Source of the DNA: Acidovorax carolinensis
Lineage (GTDB): Bacteria; Pseudomonadota; Gammaproteobacteria; Burkholderiales; Burkholderiaceae_C
Reading direction: 5' to 3'
Assembly (NCBI RefSeq): GCF_002157145.1
Contig: NZ_CP021361.1
Coordinates: 2,473,001-2,537,000, forward strand
Length of the DNA stretch: 64,000 nucleotides
The translations under genes and the position numbers were made by a program. Shown here piece after piece: positions 9,629 through 18,457 of this stretch (positions are counted from its first letter, which is position 1; the number at the start of each line of letters is the position of its first letter). The notes under the pieces were generated by a model. The model saw nothing but the letters and a program-made list of their open reading frames with translations, made no database searches and was not told where the DNA came from.

Positions 9629-10089
9629 GCCAACACCGCCTGAATCTCTTTATCCAGCCGGAGCACGCAAAGCGCTTGGACGAGCTGGCCGCCAAGAAAG
9701 GCGTGTCCAAGTCGTCCATCGTCGCGGCGGCGCTCGCATCGTGGCTGTCGCCCGATGCCGCCGACCAGCGCGAGGCGGCCATCGCCAAGCGGTTGGATCG
9801 CCTATCGCGCCAAGCCGAGCGTCTGGAGCGCGACCAGAACATCCAGATCGAAACGCTGGCGCTGTTCATTCGCTACTTCCTGACCGTCAGCACGCCGGTT
9901 CCCGAAGCGCATCAGGAGGCGGCCCGCGCGCATGGCAAGGCGCGGTTCGAGCAGTTCGTCGAACAGTTGGGCCGCCACCTTATGCGCGGGCGCAGTTTGG
10001 TGCGTGACGTGGTGGAGGAACTGCACCCCGACCCGATGCGGATGGATGACGCGGCGGCAGTTGCCGAAGCGCGGGAGCGTGCCTCATGA
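9625..10089 (+). CDS. CopG-type ribbon-helix-helix protein of the tra/trb operon
   Basis: 154 residues. The first 45 (MSQHRLNLFIQPEHAKRLDE then KKGVSKSSIVAAAL) fit a ribbon-helix-helix DNA-binding fold. The remainder is helical with many Arg and Glu. It overlaps traG by ATGA and trbB likewise, so all three are translationally coupled. In Tn4371-like ICEs a gene of this type always stands between traG and trbB; a regulatory or relaxosome-accessory role is likely but not shown here. Confidence 0.82.
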   Translation: MSQHRLNLFIQPEHAKRLDELAAKKGVSKSSIVAAALASWLSPDAADQREAAIAKRLDRLSRQAERLERDQNIQIETLALFIRYFLTVSTPVPEAHQEAARAHGKARFEQFVEQLGRHLMRGRSLVRDVVEELHPDPMRMDDAAAVAEARERAS

Positions 10090-11159
10090 GCGCCCGCATC
10101 TCCACTGAAGGGCAGTCCATGACCGCCACGTCGCTCGACCGGCGCATTCAGATGCTGCGCACGGCAATGGGGCCGCTGATCGCTGCCGCGCTGGAGGACC
10201 CGGACGTGGTGGAAGTGATGCTGAATCCCGACCGGACGCTATGGGTAGATCGGTTGTCCTCGGGCCGCGCGCCGATGGGCGTGGAGCTGTCCGAAGCGGA
10301 CGGCGAACGCATCATCCGGCTGGTCGCGGCCCACGTCGGAGCGGAAGTCCATCGCGGCCAGCCGCTCTTATCCGCCGAGCTGCCCGAAACCGGGGAGCGC
10401 TTCGAGGGCATCTTGCCGCCGGCCGCCCCGGGGCCGGCCTTCGCCTTGCGCAAGCGCGCCATCGGCGTGATCCCTCTGGAGCGGTACGTCGTCGACAGAA
10501 TGATGACCAGCGCCCAGGCGGGCTTTCTGGTTCGGGCCGTGCGCGAGCGGCAGAACGTCCTGATCGCCGGTGCCACCAGCAGCGGCAAGACTACGCTTGC
10601 CAACGCGCTGCTGGCCGAGATTGCCGCCACGGGCGATCGCGTGCTGGTGCTCGAAGACACGGTGGAGCTGCAATGCGCGGCCCGTGACCACGTGCCGCTG
10701 CGCACGCGCGCGGGCGTGGTGTCCATGACCGAGCTGGTGCGCTCGTCGATGCGCCTGCGCCCGGATCGCGTCGTCGTTGGCGAAGTGCGCGGCGCGGAGG
10801 CGCTGGATCTCATCAAGGTATGGGGCACGGGCCACCCCGGCGGCATCGCAACGATCCATGCCGGCTCCGCGCTCGGCGCACTGCTGCGCCTGGAGCAACT
10901 GATTCTCGAAGTCGCGGTGAACCCGCCGCGTGCGCTGATCGCCGAGGCGGTCAACGTGGTGATCCACATCGCCGGCCGCGGTCGCAAGCGCCGCATCGAG
11001 AGCATCGCCCGTGTCGGCGGCTTCGACGGCGTGGGCTACCGATTGGCGGATTGGGAGGGCGCGATGGACGCGCCGTTTTCCGAGCTGCCGCCCAACCCCG
11101 ATGCCGCATCCGCTGCGGCGACTTCCCCATCCCCTGACTCACTTGGAGAACTGCCATGA
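10086..11159 (+). CDS. trbB: TrbB, VirB11-type secretion ATPase
   Basis: 357 residues. Hexameric cytoplasmic ATPase that powers pilus assembly and substrate transfer. Walker A GATSSGKTT is near residue 162, then the Asp box VLVLEDTVELQ, Walker B RPDRVVVGEVRGAEALD, and the His box GHPGGIATIHA. The start at 10086 overlaps the preceding stop; an internal ATG at 10122 is an alternative. The C-terminal 30 residues are Ala/Pro-rich and probably disordered. Confidence 0.95.
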   Translation: MSARISTEGQSMTATSLDRRIQMLRTAMGPLIAAALEDPDVVEVMLNPDRTLWVDRLSSGRAPMGVELSEADGERIIRLVAAHVGAEVHRGQPLLSAELPETGERFEGILPPAAPGPAFALRKRAIGVIPLERYVVDRMMTSAQAGFLVRAVRERQNVLIAGATSSGKTTLANALLAEIAATGDRVLVLEDTVELQCAARDHVPLRTRAGVVSMTELVRSSMRLRPDRVVVGEVRGAEALDLIKVWGTGHPGGIATIHAGSALGALLRLEQLILEVAVNPPRALIAEAVNVVIHIAGRGRKRRIESIARVGGFDGVGYRLADWEGAMDAPFSELPPNPDAASAAATSPSPDSLGELP

Positions 11160-11539
11160 CGCAGATGACTATTCCTGCTCTCCGTATTTCTGCAAATCCG
11201 GCTCTGCGCCTTGCGCGGCTGCGCTGCCTGGCCCGCCCTGCGGGACAAGGGCTGCTGCTGGCCGCGCTGCTGCTGTTCCTGGCCGGAACCGCACAGGCCG
11301 CCGGTTCCTCCATGCCGTGGGAAGGCCCGCTGCAATCCATCCTCGAATCCATCCAAGGGCCGGTGGCGCGCATCGTCGCGGTCATCATCATCATCGCCAC
11401 GGGCCTTGCGCTCGCGTTCGGCGACACGTCCGGCGGCTTCCGCAAGCTGATCCAGATCGTCTTCGGTCTGTCCATTGCCTTCGCGGCTTCCAGCTTCTTC
11501 CTGTCGTTCTTCAGCTTCTCCGGCGGGGCCGTCGTATGA
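11156..11539 (+). CDS. trbC: TrbC, VirB2-type pilin
   Basis: 127 residues. A basic N-terminus and a hydrophobic stretch (GLLLAALLLFLAGTAQA) look like a pilin signal peptide cleaved near AQA-AGS. Two hydrophobic helices follow in the mature part (ARIVAVIIIIATGLALAF and IVFGLSIAFAASSFFLSFF). In the RP4 relative the mature pilin is cyclised to form the conjugative pilus. It is coupled to trbB and trbD by 4-bp overlaps. Confidence 0.92.
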   Translation: MTQMTIPALRISANPALRLARLRCLARPAGQGLLLAALLLFLAGTAQAAGSSMPWEGPLQSILESIQGPVARIVAVIIIIATGLALAFGDTSGGFRKLIQIVFGLSIAFAASSFFLSFFSFSGGAVV

Positions 11540-11805
11540 GCGCGGCCACCGATCTTCCGGGCCTCGAGGTGCCTCTGCACCGCTCGCTGACCGAACCGAT
11601 CCTCATGGGCGGCGCTCCGCGCACCGTTGCGATTGCCAACGGCACGCTCGCCGCGGCTATCGGGCTGGGCCTGCAACTGTGGATTCCCGGTGTCCTGCTC
11701 TGGATCGTCGGCCATTCGCTGGCTGTGTGGGGTGCGCGTGTCGATCCGCAGTTCATGGCCGTGTTCGCGCGGCACATCAAGCACCGCCCGCTGCTGGACG
11801 TGTGA
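11536..11805 (+). CDS. trbD: TrbD, VirB3-type membrane protein
   Basis: 89 residues with the family start (PLHRSLTEPILMGGAPR) and one or two membrane segments (residues about 34-66). It is thought to help place the pilin and the TrbE ATPase in the inner membrane. The start overlaps the trbC stop; trbE begins 14 bp after its own stop. Confidence 0.92.
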   Translation: MSAATDLPGLEVPLHRSLTEPILMGGAPRTVAIANGTLAAAIGLGLQLWIPGVLLWIVGHSLAVWGARVDPQFMAVFARHIKHRPLLDV

Positions 11806-11819
11806 GAGAGGACGCCGCA

Positions 11820-14279
11820 ATGCAGAACCTCGCCGAATACCGCCAGCGGCCCGCATTGCTCGCCGACTGGCTGCCGTGGGCCGGGCTGGTCGCGCCGGGT
11901 GTCGTCTTGAACAAGGACGGCAGTTTCCAGCGCACGGCGCGCTTTCGCGGGCCTGACCTCGACAGTGCCACGCAGGGCGAATTGATCGCCACGTCGGCAC
12001 GCTTGAACAACGCGCTGCGCCGCTTGGGTTCGGGCTGGGCATTGTTCATCGAGGCCGAGCGCAGCGCCGCCGCCGACTATCCGCACTCGGCGTTCCCCGA
12101 GCCGCTGTCGTGGCTGGTGGACGAGGAACGCCGGGCCACCTTCGAGGAATCGGGCAAACACTTCGAGAGCGGCTATCACCTGACGCTGGTGTACCTGCCG
12201 CCCGAGGAATCACGCGCCCGCGCGGCGGGGATGCTGTACGAGAACCGTCCCACCGAAGGCGTGGACTGGCGCGAGCGCCTGACGGCCTTCGTGGCGGAAA
12301 CGGATCGCGTCTTCGACCTGCTCGATGGCGTGATGCCGGAAATCGCCTGGCTCGATGACGGGCAGACGCTGACCTACCTGCATTCGACCATCTCGACGCG
12401 GCGCTATCCGCTGGCGGTGCCCGAGGTTCCGTTCCACATCGACGCGCTGCTGACCGATTCCGCACTGATCGGTGGCCTGGCGCCCATGCTGGGCGAGCAG
12501 CACCTGCGCGTGGCGTCGGTGCGGGGTTTCCCGACCTCGACCTGGCCGGGGATTCTGGACGACCTCAACCGCCTCGGCTTTGCGTATCGCTGGTCAACCC
12601 GGTTCTTGTGCCTCGACAAGGCCGAAGCGGAACGGGAATTGGGGCGCCTGCGCCGCCAGTGGTTCGCCAAGCGCAAGAACGTCATCGCGCTGCTGCGCGA
12701 AACGATCTTCCAGCAGGAAAGCCCGCTGGTGGATACCGACGCCAACAACAAGGCAGCCGACGCCGACGCTGCCTTGCAGGAGCTGGGCAGCGATCAGGTC
12801 GCCTTCGGTTATCTGACGGCGACCGTCACCGTCATGGACACGGACGCCGCCGTGGCAGACGAGAAGCTGCGCATGGTTGAGCGCGTCATCCAGGGCCGGG
12901 GCTTCGTCACCATCCCCGAAACGCTCAACGCCGTGGATGCGTGGCTGTCCTCGATCCCCGGCAACGCCTACGCCAATGTGCGCCAGCCCATCGTCTCGAC
13001 GCTGAACCTGGCGCACATGATGCCAGTGTCGGCGGTGTGGGCCGGTCCGGAGAAGAACGACCACCTCGACGGACCGCCGCTGATCGTCACGCGCACCGAT
13101 GGCGCCACGCCGTTCCGGCTGGTGACGCACATCGGCGACGTGGGCCACACGCTGGTCGCTGGCCCGACGGGCATGGGCAAGTCCGTTTTGCTCGCCATGC
13201 TGGCGGTGCAGTTTCGCCGCTATCGCGGCTCGCGCATCTTCGCCTTCGACATGGGCCGCTCGATGCGGGCCACGATCCTGGGCCTGGGCGGTGAGCACTA
13301 CGACCTGGGAACGGACGGAGAAATCGCCTTCCAGCCCTTGGCCCGCATCGACCGCGAGGGCTACCGCACCTGGGCCGCCGAATGGATCGAAGGCCGCTTG
13401 TTGCACGAAGGCGTGGCGGTCGGCCCCGACGAGAAAGCGGCTATCTGGTCGGCGCTGGGAAGCCTCGCCGGTGCGCCTGTGGAGCAGCGCACGATGACGG
13501 GGCTTTCCGTGCTGCTGCAATCGAACGCGCTGCGGCAGGCGCTCGTGTCCTATGTGCTCGACGGCGCACACGGCAAACTGCTGGACGCCGACCACGACCG
13601 GCTTGGCATGGCCGACGTGCAGTGCTTCGAGATGGAGGAGCTGATGCACAGCAAGGCTGCCGTCATGGCAGTGCTGCATTACCTGTTTGCGCGCTTCGAT
13701 GAACGCTTTGACGGTGCGCCCACGCTACTGATCCTCGATGAAGCCTGGCTGTTTCTCGATGACCCGGTATTCGCGGCACGCATCCGGCAGTGGCTCAAGA
13801 CGCTGCGCAAGAAGAACGTCTCGGTGATCTTCGCTACGCAAAGCCTTGCCGACATCAAGGATTCGAGCATCGCGCCCGCGATCATCGAGAGCTGCGCCAG
13901 TCGCATCTTCCTGCCAAATCCGCAGGCCACCGAGCCGCAGATTCGCACGATCTACGAGGGCTTCGGCCTCAACAGGCGACAGATCGAGATCGTCGCCACC
14001 GCGCAGCCCAAGCGCGACTACTACTACCAATCCCGCCTCGGCAATCGCCTGTTCGACCTCGACCTGGGGGCCGCGACGCTGGCCTTCGCGGGCGCTTCCA
14101 CGCAGCAAGACCAGCGAGACATGGACCGCGTGCTGCTGGATGCCGGCGTGCCCGGCTTCGCGGGCGCCTGGCTGCGCCATAGCAGCCTCGATTGGGCGGC
14201 CGACCTGCTGCCCTCGTTCCCCGGCCTTGCGCCGGGTTCCTCTCCTACCGCTGACCACCCACAGGAGAACCAGCCATGA
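11820..14279 (+). CDS. trbE: TrbE, VirB4-type secretion ATPase
   Basis: 819 residues. Large ATPase of the mating-pair apparatus, associated with the inner membrane. The N-terminal CagE/TrbE domain spans roughly residues 1-400. Walker A AGPTGMGKSVLLAM is near residue 446 and Walker B LLILDEAWLFLDD near residue 637. The frame is open about 115 codons further upstream, but ATG 11820 begins with the usual MQNLAEYRQRP and sits behind GAGAGAGGACGCCGCA. It overlaps trbJ by 4 bp. Confidence 0.95.
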   Translation: MQNLAEYRQRPALLADWLPWAGLVAPGVVLNKDGSFQRTARFRGPDLDSATQGELIATSARLNNALRRLGSGWALFIEAERSAAADYPHSAFPEPLSWLVDEERRATFEESGKHFESGYHLTLVYLPPEESRARAAGMLYENRPTEGVDWRERLTAFVAETDRVFDLLDGVMPEIAWLDDGQTLTYLHSTISTRRYPLAVPEVPFHIDALLTDSALIGGLAPMLGEQHLRVASVRGFPTSTWPGILDDLNRLGFAYRWSTRFLCLDKAEAERELGRLRRQWFAKRKNVIALLRETIFQQESPLVDTDANNKAADADAALQELGSDQVAFGYLTATVTVMDTDAAVADEKLRMVERVIQGRGFVTIPETLNAVDAWLSSIPGNAYANVRQPIVSTLNLAHMMPVSAVWAGPEKNDHLDGPPLIVTRTDGATPFRLVTHIGDVGHTLVAGPTGMGKSVLLAMLAVQFRRYRGSRIFAFDMGRSMRATILGLGGEHYDLGTDGEIAFQPLARIDREGYRTWAAEWIEGRLLHEGVAVGPDEKAAIWSALGSLAGAPVEQRTMTGLSVLLQSNALRQALVSYVLDGAHGKLLDADHDRLGMADVQCFEMEELMHSKAAVMAVLHYLFARFDERFDGAPTLLILDEAWLFLDDPVFAARIRQWLKTLRKKNVSVIFATQSLADIKDSSIAPAIIESCASRIFLPNPQATEPQIRTIYEGFGLNRRQIEIVATAQPKRDYYYQSRLGNRLFDLDLGAATLAFAGASTQQDQRDMDRVLLDAGVPGFAGAWLRHSSLDWAADLLPSFPGLAPGSSPTADHPQENQP

Positions 14280-15016
14280 AGATCCGCGCGCTTTCCATTT
14301 CGCTCGCCGTCACGCTGTCGCTCTCGCTGTTGACCTCGTCACCTGCATTGGCCTGGCGCATCGTCTTTGATCCGTCCAACTATGTACAGAACACGCTGAC
14401 CGCGATCCGCACGCTGGAGCAGATCAACAACCAGATCCAGCAGCTTCAGAACGAAGCGCAGATGCTGATGAACCAGGCGCGCAACCTCGCCAGCCTGCCG
14501 TCCAGCGTGGTCGGCCGGTTGCGTGCCAACCTGACGACGACCGAGCGGCTGATCGCCCAGGCGAGGGGCTTGGCCTACGACGTGACGAATCTGGATCAGG
14601 AGTTCGCGCGCCTGTACCCCGAGCAGTACGCCCCTACCGTGAGCGGCGACCAGATGGTCCGCGACGCGCAGGAGCGTTGGAAGAACACGCTCAACGGCTT
14701 GCAGACCACCATGCAGATGCAGGCGCAGGTGTCGCAGAACCTGGGCGAAGACGAAAGCGTGCTGGCCGACCTTGTTGGCAAGAGCCAGTCGGCCCAAGGC
14801 GCGCTGCAAGCTATGCAGGCCATGAACCAGTTGCTGGCCTTGCAGGCCAAGCAGTCGATCCAATCGCAGCGGCTCCAGATCACGCAAGACCGGGCCGCTT
14901 CGCTGGAGCTGGCGCGGCAGGCTGCGGCTACGGAGCGCGCCCGCGAAGTGCGGCGGCGCTTCCTGGGCGATGGCACGCCGTACACGCCGCAGCGCGTGGA
15001 TTTCTACAGCAACTGA
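14276..15016 (+). CDS. trbJ: TrbJ, VirB5-like pilus-associated protein
   Basis: 246 residues. The signal peptide ends near ALA-WRI (residue 24). The mature part is almost wholly helical with long coiled-coil stretches (for example QINNQIQQLQNEAQMLMNQ). VirB5-like proteins sit at the pilus tip or in the periplasm and contribute to contact with the recipient. It is coupled to trbE and followed 12 bp later by the second EexN-like lipoprotein gene. Confidence 0.93.
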   Translation: MKIRALSISLAVTLSLSLLTSSPALAWRIVFDPSNYVQNTLTAIRTLEQINNQIQQLQNEAQMLMNQARNLASLPSSVVGRLRANLTTTERLIAQARGLAYDVTNLDQEFARLYPEQYAPTVSGDQMVRDAQERWKNTLNGLQTTMQMQAQVSQNLGEDESVLADLVGKSQSAQGALQAMQAMNQLLALQAKQSIQSQRLQITQDRAASLELARQAAATERAREVRRRFLGDGTPYTPQRVDFYSN

Positions 15017-15028
15017 CGGGAGGCCGCC

Positions 15029-15361
15029 ATGCAAAGCGTCCTCGTCCTGTCGGTTTCGCTGCTTGTGGCGCTGCTGGCCGCTTGCGGCGAGCAGCCAGCC
15101 GACAACCTTGCCGATGCCCTGGCCGCCGATCCCGTGCGGCTCAAGGCATTACGCGCGCAATGCGCAGCCGACCGGCAGACCACGGGAGAGGACGCTTGCC
15201 GCGCCGCCGCCGAAGCCTTCCGGCGGCGCTTCTTCGCCGGCCATACCGGCCCGGATGAATACCAGACGCTGGCCGACCTGCCGCCGATCCCGCCGAGCTT
15301 TGATGAACCGGCTGATGGTGTAGCGCCGGCATCACCGGTCGAACCGGAGGACAAGCCATGA
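15029..15361 (+). CDS. EexN-like / TrbK-type lipoprotein, copy 2
   Basis: 110-residue lipoprotein with lipobox LLAAC (Cys about residue 19) and mature cysteines around DPVRLKALRAQCAADR. It occupies the position of trbK, the entry-exclusion gene of IncP plasmids, between trbJ and trbL. It resembles the lipoprotein at 7148-7420 over its first 65 residues but adds a Pro-rich acidic tail. The stop overlaps the trbL start. Confidence 0.8.
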   Translation: MQSVLVLSVSLLVALLAACGEQPADNLADALAADPVRLKALRAQCAADRQTTGEDACRAAAEAFRRRFFAGHTGPDEYQTLADLPPIPPSFDEPADGVAPASPVEPEDKP

Positions 15362-16740
15362 ATGACGTGACCATCATCGATCGCTTCCTCAACACGTTCT
15401 CCACCTACATCGACTCGGGGTTCGGGCTGTTGCAGGGTGAAGTGGCGTTTCTCACCGCCACGCTGATCGTCATCGACATGACGATCGCAGGGCTGTATTG
15501 GGCCATGAGCCACGCCACCGGCCAGGGCGATGACGTGATCGCCAAGCTGCTGCGCAAGGTGCTCTACGTCGGCGCATTCGCCTACATCCTCAACAACTTC
15601 AACTGGCTGGCCAGCATCGTGTTCCGCTCCTTCGCCGGGCTGGGCCTGACGGCCACCGGCTCGGCCATCACGATGGAGAACTTCTTGCAGCCTGGTCGAC
15701 TGGCAAAAACCGGCATCGACGCTGGCGCGCCGATTCTGGAGCAGATCGGCGACATGGCAGGCTTTCCCGAGGTGTTCGTGAACCTCGATCCCATCGTGGT
15801 GATGTTCCTTGCCTGGTTGGTCGTGGTCTTGTGTTTCTTCGTGCTGGCGATCCAGCTTTTCATCACGCTGATCGAGTTCAAGCTGACCACCCTCGCTGGC
15901 TTCGTGCTGGTGCCGTTCGCGCTCTGGAACAAGACCGCGTTCCTGGCCGAGAAGGTGCTGGGCAACGTCGTGTCCGCCGGCATCAAGGTGCTGGTGCTGG
16001 CCGTGATCGTGGGCATCGGCTCGGGCCTGTTCGCGGAGTTTCAGGTGCCTCCCGCCGAGCCGTCGATCGACCACGCGCTGGTCATCATGCTCGCCTCGCT
16101 CACTTTGTTGGCGCTTGGCATTTTCGGCCCTGGCATCGCCACGGGCCTCGTATCTGGTGCGCCGCAGCTTGGCGCGGGTGCGATGGCGGGTGCCGTTGTC
16201 GGCGCCGCCGGGACGGCCGTTGCTGTCGGCGCCGTCGCGACTGGCGTAGGTGGCGCCGTCATGGCCGGGGCGCGCATGGCGCCGGCCGCCGCCAAGCTGG
16301 CCGGAAGTGGTGCGCGTGCGGCCGCTTCGACGGCCAACAGTGCCCGGTCGGCGTTCCAGGCGGGTTCTTCCGCCGCAGGCGGTGGTGCGAAGGGCGCAAT
16401 GGCCGGCTTGGGAAACGTCGCCAAGACTGGCGCGCAGTCTGCCGGACGGGGCGCAGCGTCCCGCGCATCCGCCTTCGGCCAGAAGATGACCAGCTCCTTC
16501 CGTGGCGGGTGGAATGGCCCGGCTGACGACGGCGCGAGTGCGGCATCCGGCCAGGCCTCCACAGGCGAAGCCGCAGCGGGCGGCGCCAACGCGCAGAAGC
16601 AAGAACAGCCCGCTTGGGCCAAGCGGCTGAACCGCCGCCAACAACTCACCCATGCCGCGACCACCACCGCCCACACGCTGCGCGGTGGCGATGGCGGCGG
16701 CTCCGGCCAGGGGCCGAGCCTGCGTGATTCCGATTCATAA
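15358..16740 (+). CDS. trbL: TrbL, VirB6-type polytopic membrane protein
   Basis: 460 residues. About six hydrophobic helices in the first 290 residues, beginning after MNDVTIIDRFLNTFSTYIDS. The long C-terminal tail (about 300-460) is rich in Ala, Gly and Ser with basic residues. VirB6-type proteins line the inner-membrane channel and contact DNA in transit. Translation is coupled to the lipoprotein gene before it, and trbF starts 12 bp after the stop behind AAGGAGAA. Confidence 0.94.
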   Translation: MNDVTIIDRFLNTFSTYIDSGFGLLQGEVAFLTATLIVIDMTIAGLYWAMSHATGQGDDVIAKLLRKVLYVGAFAYILNNFNWLASIVFRSFAGLGLTATGSAITMENFLQPGRLAKTGIDAGAPILEQIGDMAGFPEVFVNLDPIVVMFLAWLVVVLCFFVLAIQLFITLIEFKLTTLAGFVLVPFALWNKTAFLAEKVLGNVVSAGIKVLVLAVIVGIGSGLFAEFQVPPAEPSIDHALVIMLASLTLLALGIFGPGIATGLVSGAPQLGAGAMAGAVVGAAGTAVAVGAVATGVGGAVMAGARMAPAAAKLAGSGARAAASTANSARSAFQAGSSAAGGGAKGAMAGLGNVAKTGAQSAGRGAASRASAFGQKMTSSFRGGWNGPADDGASAASGQASTGEAAAGGANAQKQEQPAWAKRLNRRQQLTHAATTTAHTLRGGDGGGSGQGPSLRDSDS

Positions 16741-16752
16741 GGAGAACTGACC

Positions 16753-17457
16753 ATGCAATTCAAACGACCGCAGGTGCGCTACGCCGACACGCCGCAGCCT
16801 GCCACGCCGTACCAAGCTGCCGGCCAAGTATGGGACGAGCGCATTGGTTCGTCCCGCGTGCAGGCGAAGAACTGGCGCTTGATGGCCTTCGGCTGCCTGA
16901 CGCTCGCGCTGCTGATGGCCGGCGGCCTGGTGTGGCGCTCGGCGCAGTCCATCGTGACTCCCTACGTGGTGGAGGTGGACAGCGCGGGCCAGGTGCGCGC
17001 CGTGGGCGAAGCCGCCGCGCCGTACCGGCCGGGCGATGCGCAGACCGCGCACCACATCGCGCGCTTCGTGACGCTGGTGCGCTCGCTGTCCATCGACCCG
17101 ATCGTCGTCCGCCAGAACTGGCTGGACGCCTACGACTACACGACCGACAAGGGTGCGGCCGTGCTCAACGACTACGCGCGGGTCAACGACCCGTTCGCGC
17201 GCATCGGCAAGGAGTCGGTGACGGTGCAGATCAGCAGCGTCGTGCGCGCCAGCGACACGTCTTTCAACGTGCGCTGGACAGAACGCCGCTACGTCAACGG
17301 TGCCGCGACAGGCCTGGAGCGGTGGACGGCCGTGGTGTCCATCGTGGTCCAGCCGCCGCGCACCGAAGAACGCCTGCGCAAGAACCCCCTGGGCATCTAC
17401 GTCAACGGCCTGTCGTGGAGCCGAGAACTGGATTCTTCTGAAGGAGCCAAGCCATGA
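16753..17457 (+). CDS. trbF: TrbF, VirB8-type assembly factor
   Basis: 234 residues: a short cytoplasmic part, one membrane helix (about residues 38-60, LMAFGCLTLALLMAGGLVW) and a periplasmic VirB8 domain with the conserved NWLDAYDYTTDKGA region. VirB8-type proteins nucleate the inner-membrane part of the secretion complex. It overlaps trbG by 4 bp. Confidence 0.94.
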   Translation: MQFKRPQVRYADTPQPATPYQAAGQVWDERIGSSRVQAKNWRLMAFGCLTLALLMAGGLVWRSAQSIVTPYVVEVDSAGQVRAVGEAAAPYRPGDAQTAHHIARFVTLVRSLSIDPIVVRQNWLDAYDYTTDKGAAVLNDYARVNDPFARIGKESVTVQISSVVRASDTSFNVRWTERRYVNGAATGLERWTAVVSIVVQPPRTEERLRKNPLGIYVNGLSWSRELDSSEGAKP

Positions 17458-18455
17458 ATGATCTTTTCCGTAAATCTGCCTTGCCGGTGATCCTGCTTGC
17501 ATCGACTGTTCTGTTCACGGGCTGCGCCACGCAAGGCAAACCGCCGACCATCTCGCTCGATGAGCTGGTGCAGGCCCAGCCGCTGCCCGAGCCGCCTGCG
17601 CCGGTGGAGGTGGTGGCCGTGCCCGAGGTGCTGCCGATGCCGGCGCAGTTGAAGCCATTGCCCGAGGCCGAGGACGCCAAGCCCACGCCGGAGCCAGCCG
17701 ACGAGAAGGTGCGCGTCTCGCGTGCCAATGCCGAGGCCCGCGTCGCGCCCACGCGCGAGGGCTACGTCAACGCGATTCAGGTGTGGCCCTTCACCGATGG
17801 CGCGCTGTACCAAGTCTATGCGGCCGTGGGCCGCGTGACCGTGGTTTCGCTCCAGCCGGGCGAGGAGCTGGTGACGGTCGCCGCCGGCGATACCGTGCGC
17901 TGGATCGTGGGCGACACGTCCAGCGGCAGCGGCGCCGACCTGCGCGTGAACGTGCTGGTCAAGCCGATCCGCTCGGGCCTCAAGACGAACTTGGTCATCA
18001 CCACGAGCCGCAGGACGTACCTGCTGGAGTTGGCTTCGACGGAGAAGACGTGGATGGCCTCCGTTTCCTGGGACTATCCGCGCGACCGGATGCTGGCCTT
18101 GCAGCGCCAGGCGCAGGCGGCCAGCGCCGCCGCGCCAGTCGATACCGGCCTGGCGCTGGAGAAGATCCGCTTCCGTTACGCGGTATCGGGCAGCAACCCG
18201 CCGTGGAAGCCCCTGCGTGCCTTCGATGACGGCGAGAAGGTCTATATCCAGTTTCCGGCGGGCATTGCCCAGGGCGAGCTGCCGCCGCTGTTCGTCATCG
18301 GCGTGCAGGGCGACGGGCAACTGGTGAACTATCGTTTCCGCTCGCCGTACTACATCGTGGATCGCCTGTTCGGCGCGGCCGAACTGCGGCTGGGCGGCGA
18401 TGGCGGCGACGTGGTGCGGATCGAGCGCACCGATGGCGTGGCGCGGAGGAACTGA
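17454..18455 (+). CDS. trbG: TrbG, VirB9-type channel protein
   Basis: 333 residues. The N-terminal hydrophobic signal has a lipobox-like FTGCATQ (Cys about residue 23), then a Pro/Glu-rich linker, then the VirB9 beta domains including the C-terminal FVIGVQGDG and NYRFRSPYYIVDRLF motifs. VirB9-type proteins form the outer-membrane core complex with TrbI. The spacing to trbI is 2 bp. Confidence 0.94.
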   Translation: MNDLFRKSALPVILLASTVLFTGCATQGKPPTISLDELVQAQPLPEPPAPVEVVAVPEVLPMPAQLKPLPEAEDAKPTPEPADEKVRVSRANAEARVAPTREGYVNAIQVWPFTDGALYQVYAAVGRVTVVSLQPGEELVTVAAGDTVRWIVGDTSSGSGADLRVNVLVKPIRSGLKTNLVITTSRRTYLLELASTEKTWMASVSWDYPRDRMLALQRQAQAASAAAPVDTGLALEKIRFRYAVSGSNPPWKPLRAFDDGEKVYIQFPAGIAQGELPPLFVIGVQGDGQLVNYRFRSPYYIVDRLFGAAELRLGGDGGDVVRIERTDGVARRN

Positions 18456-18457
18456 CC

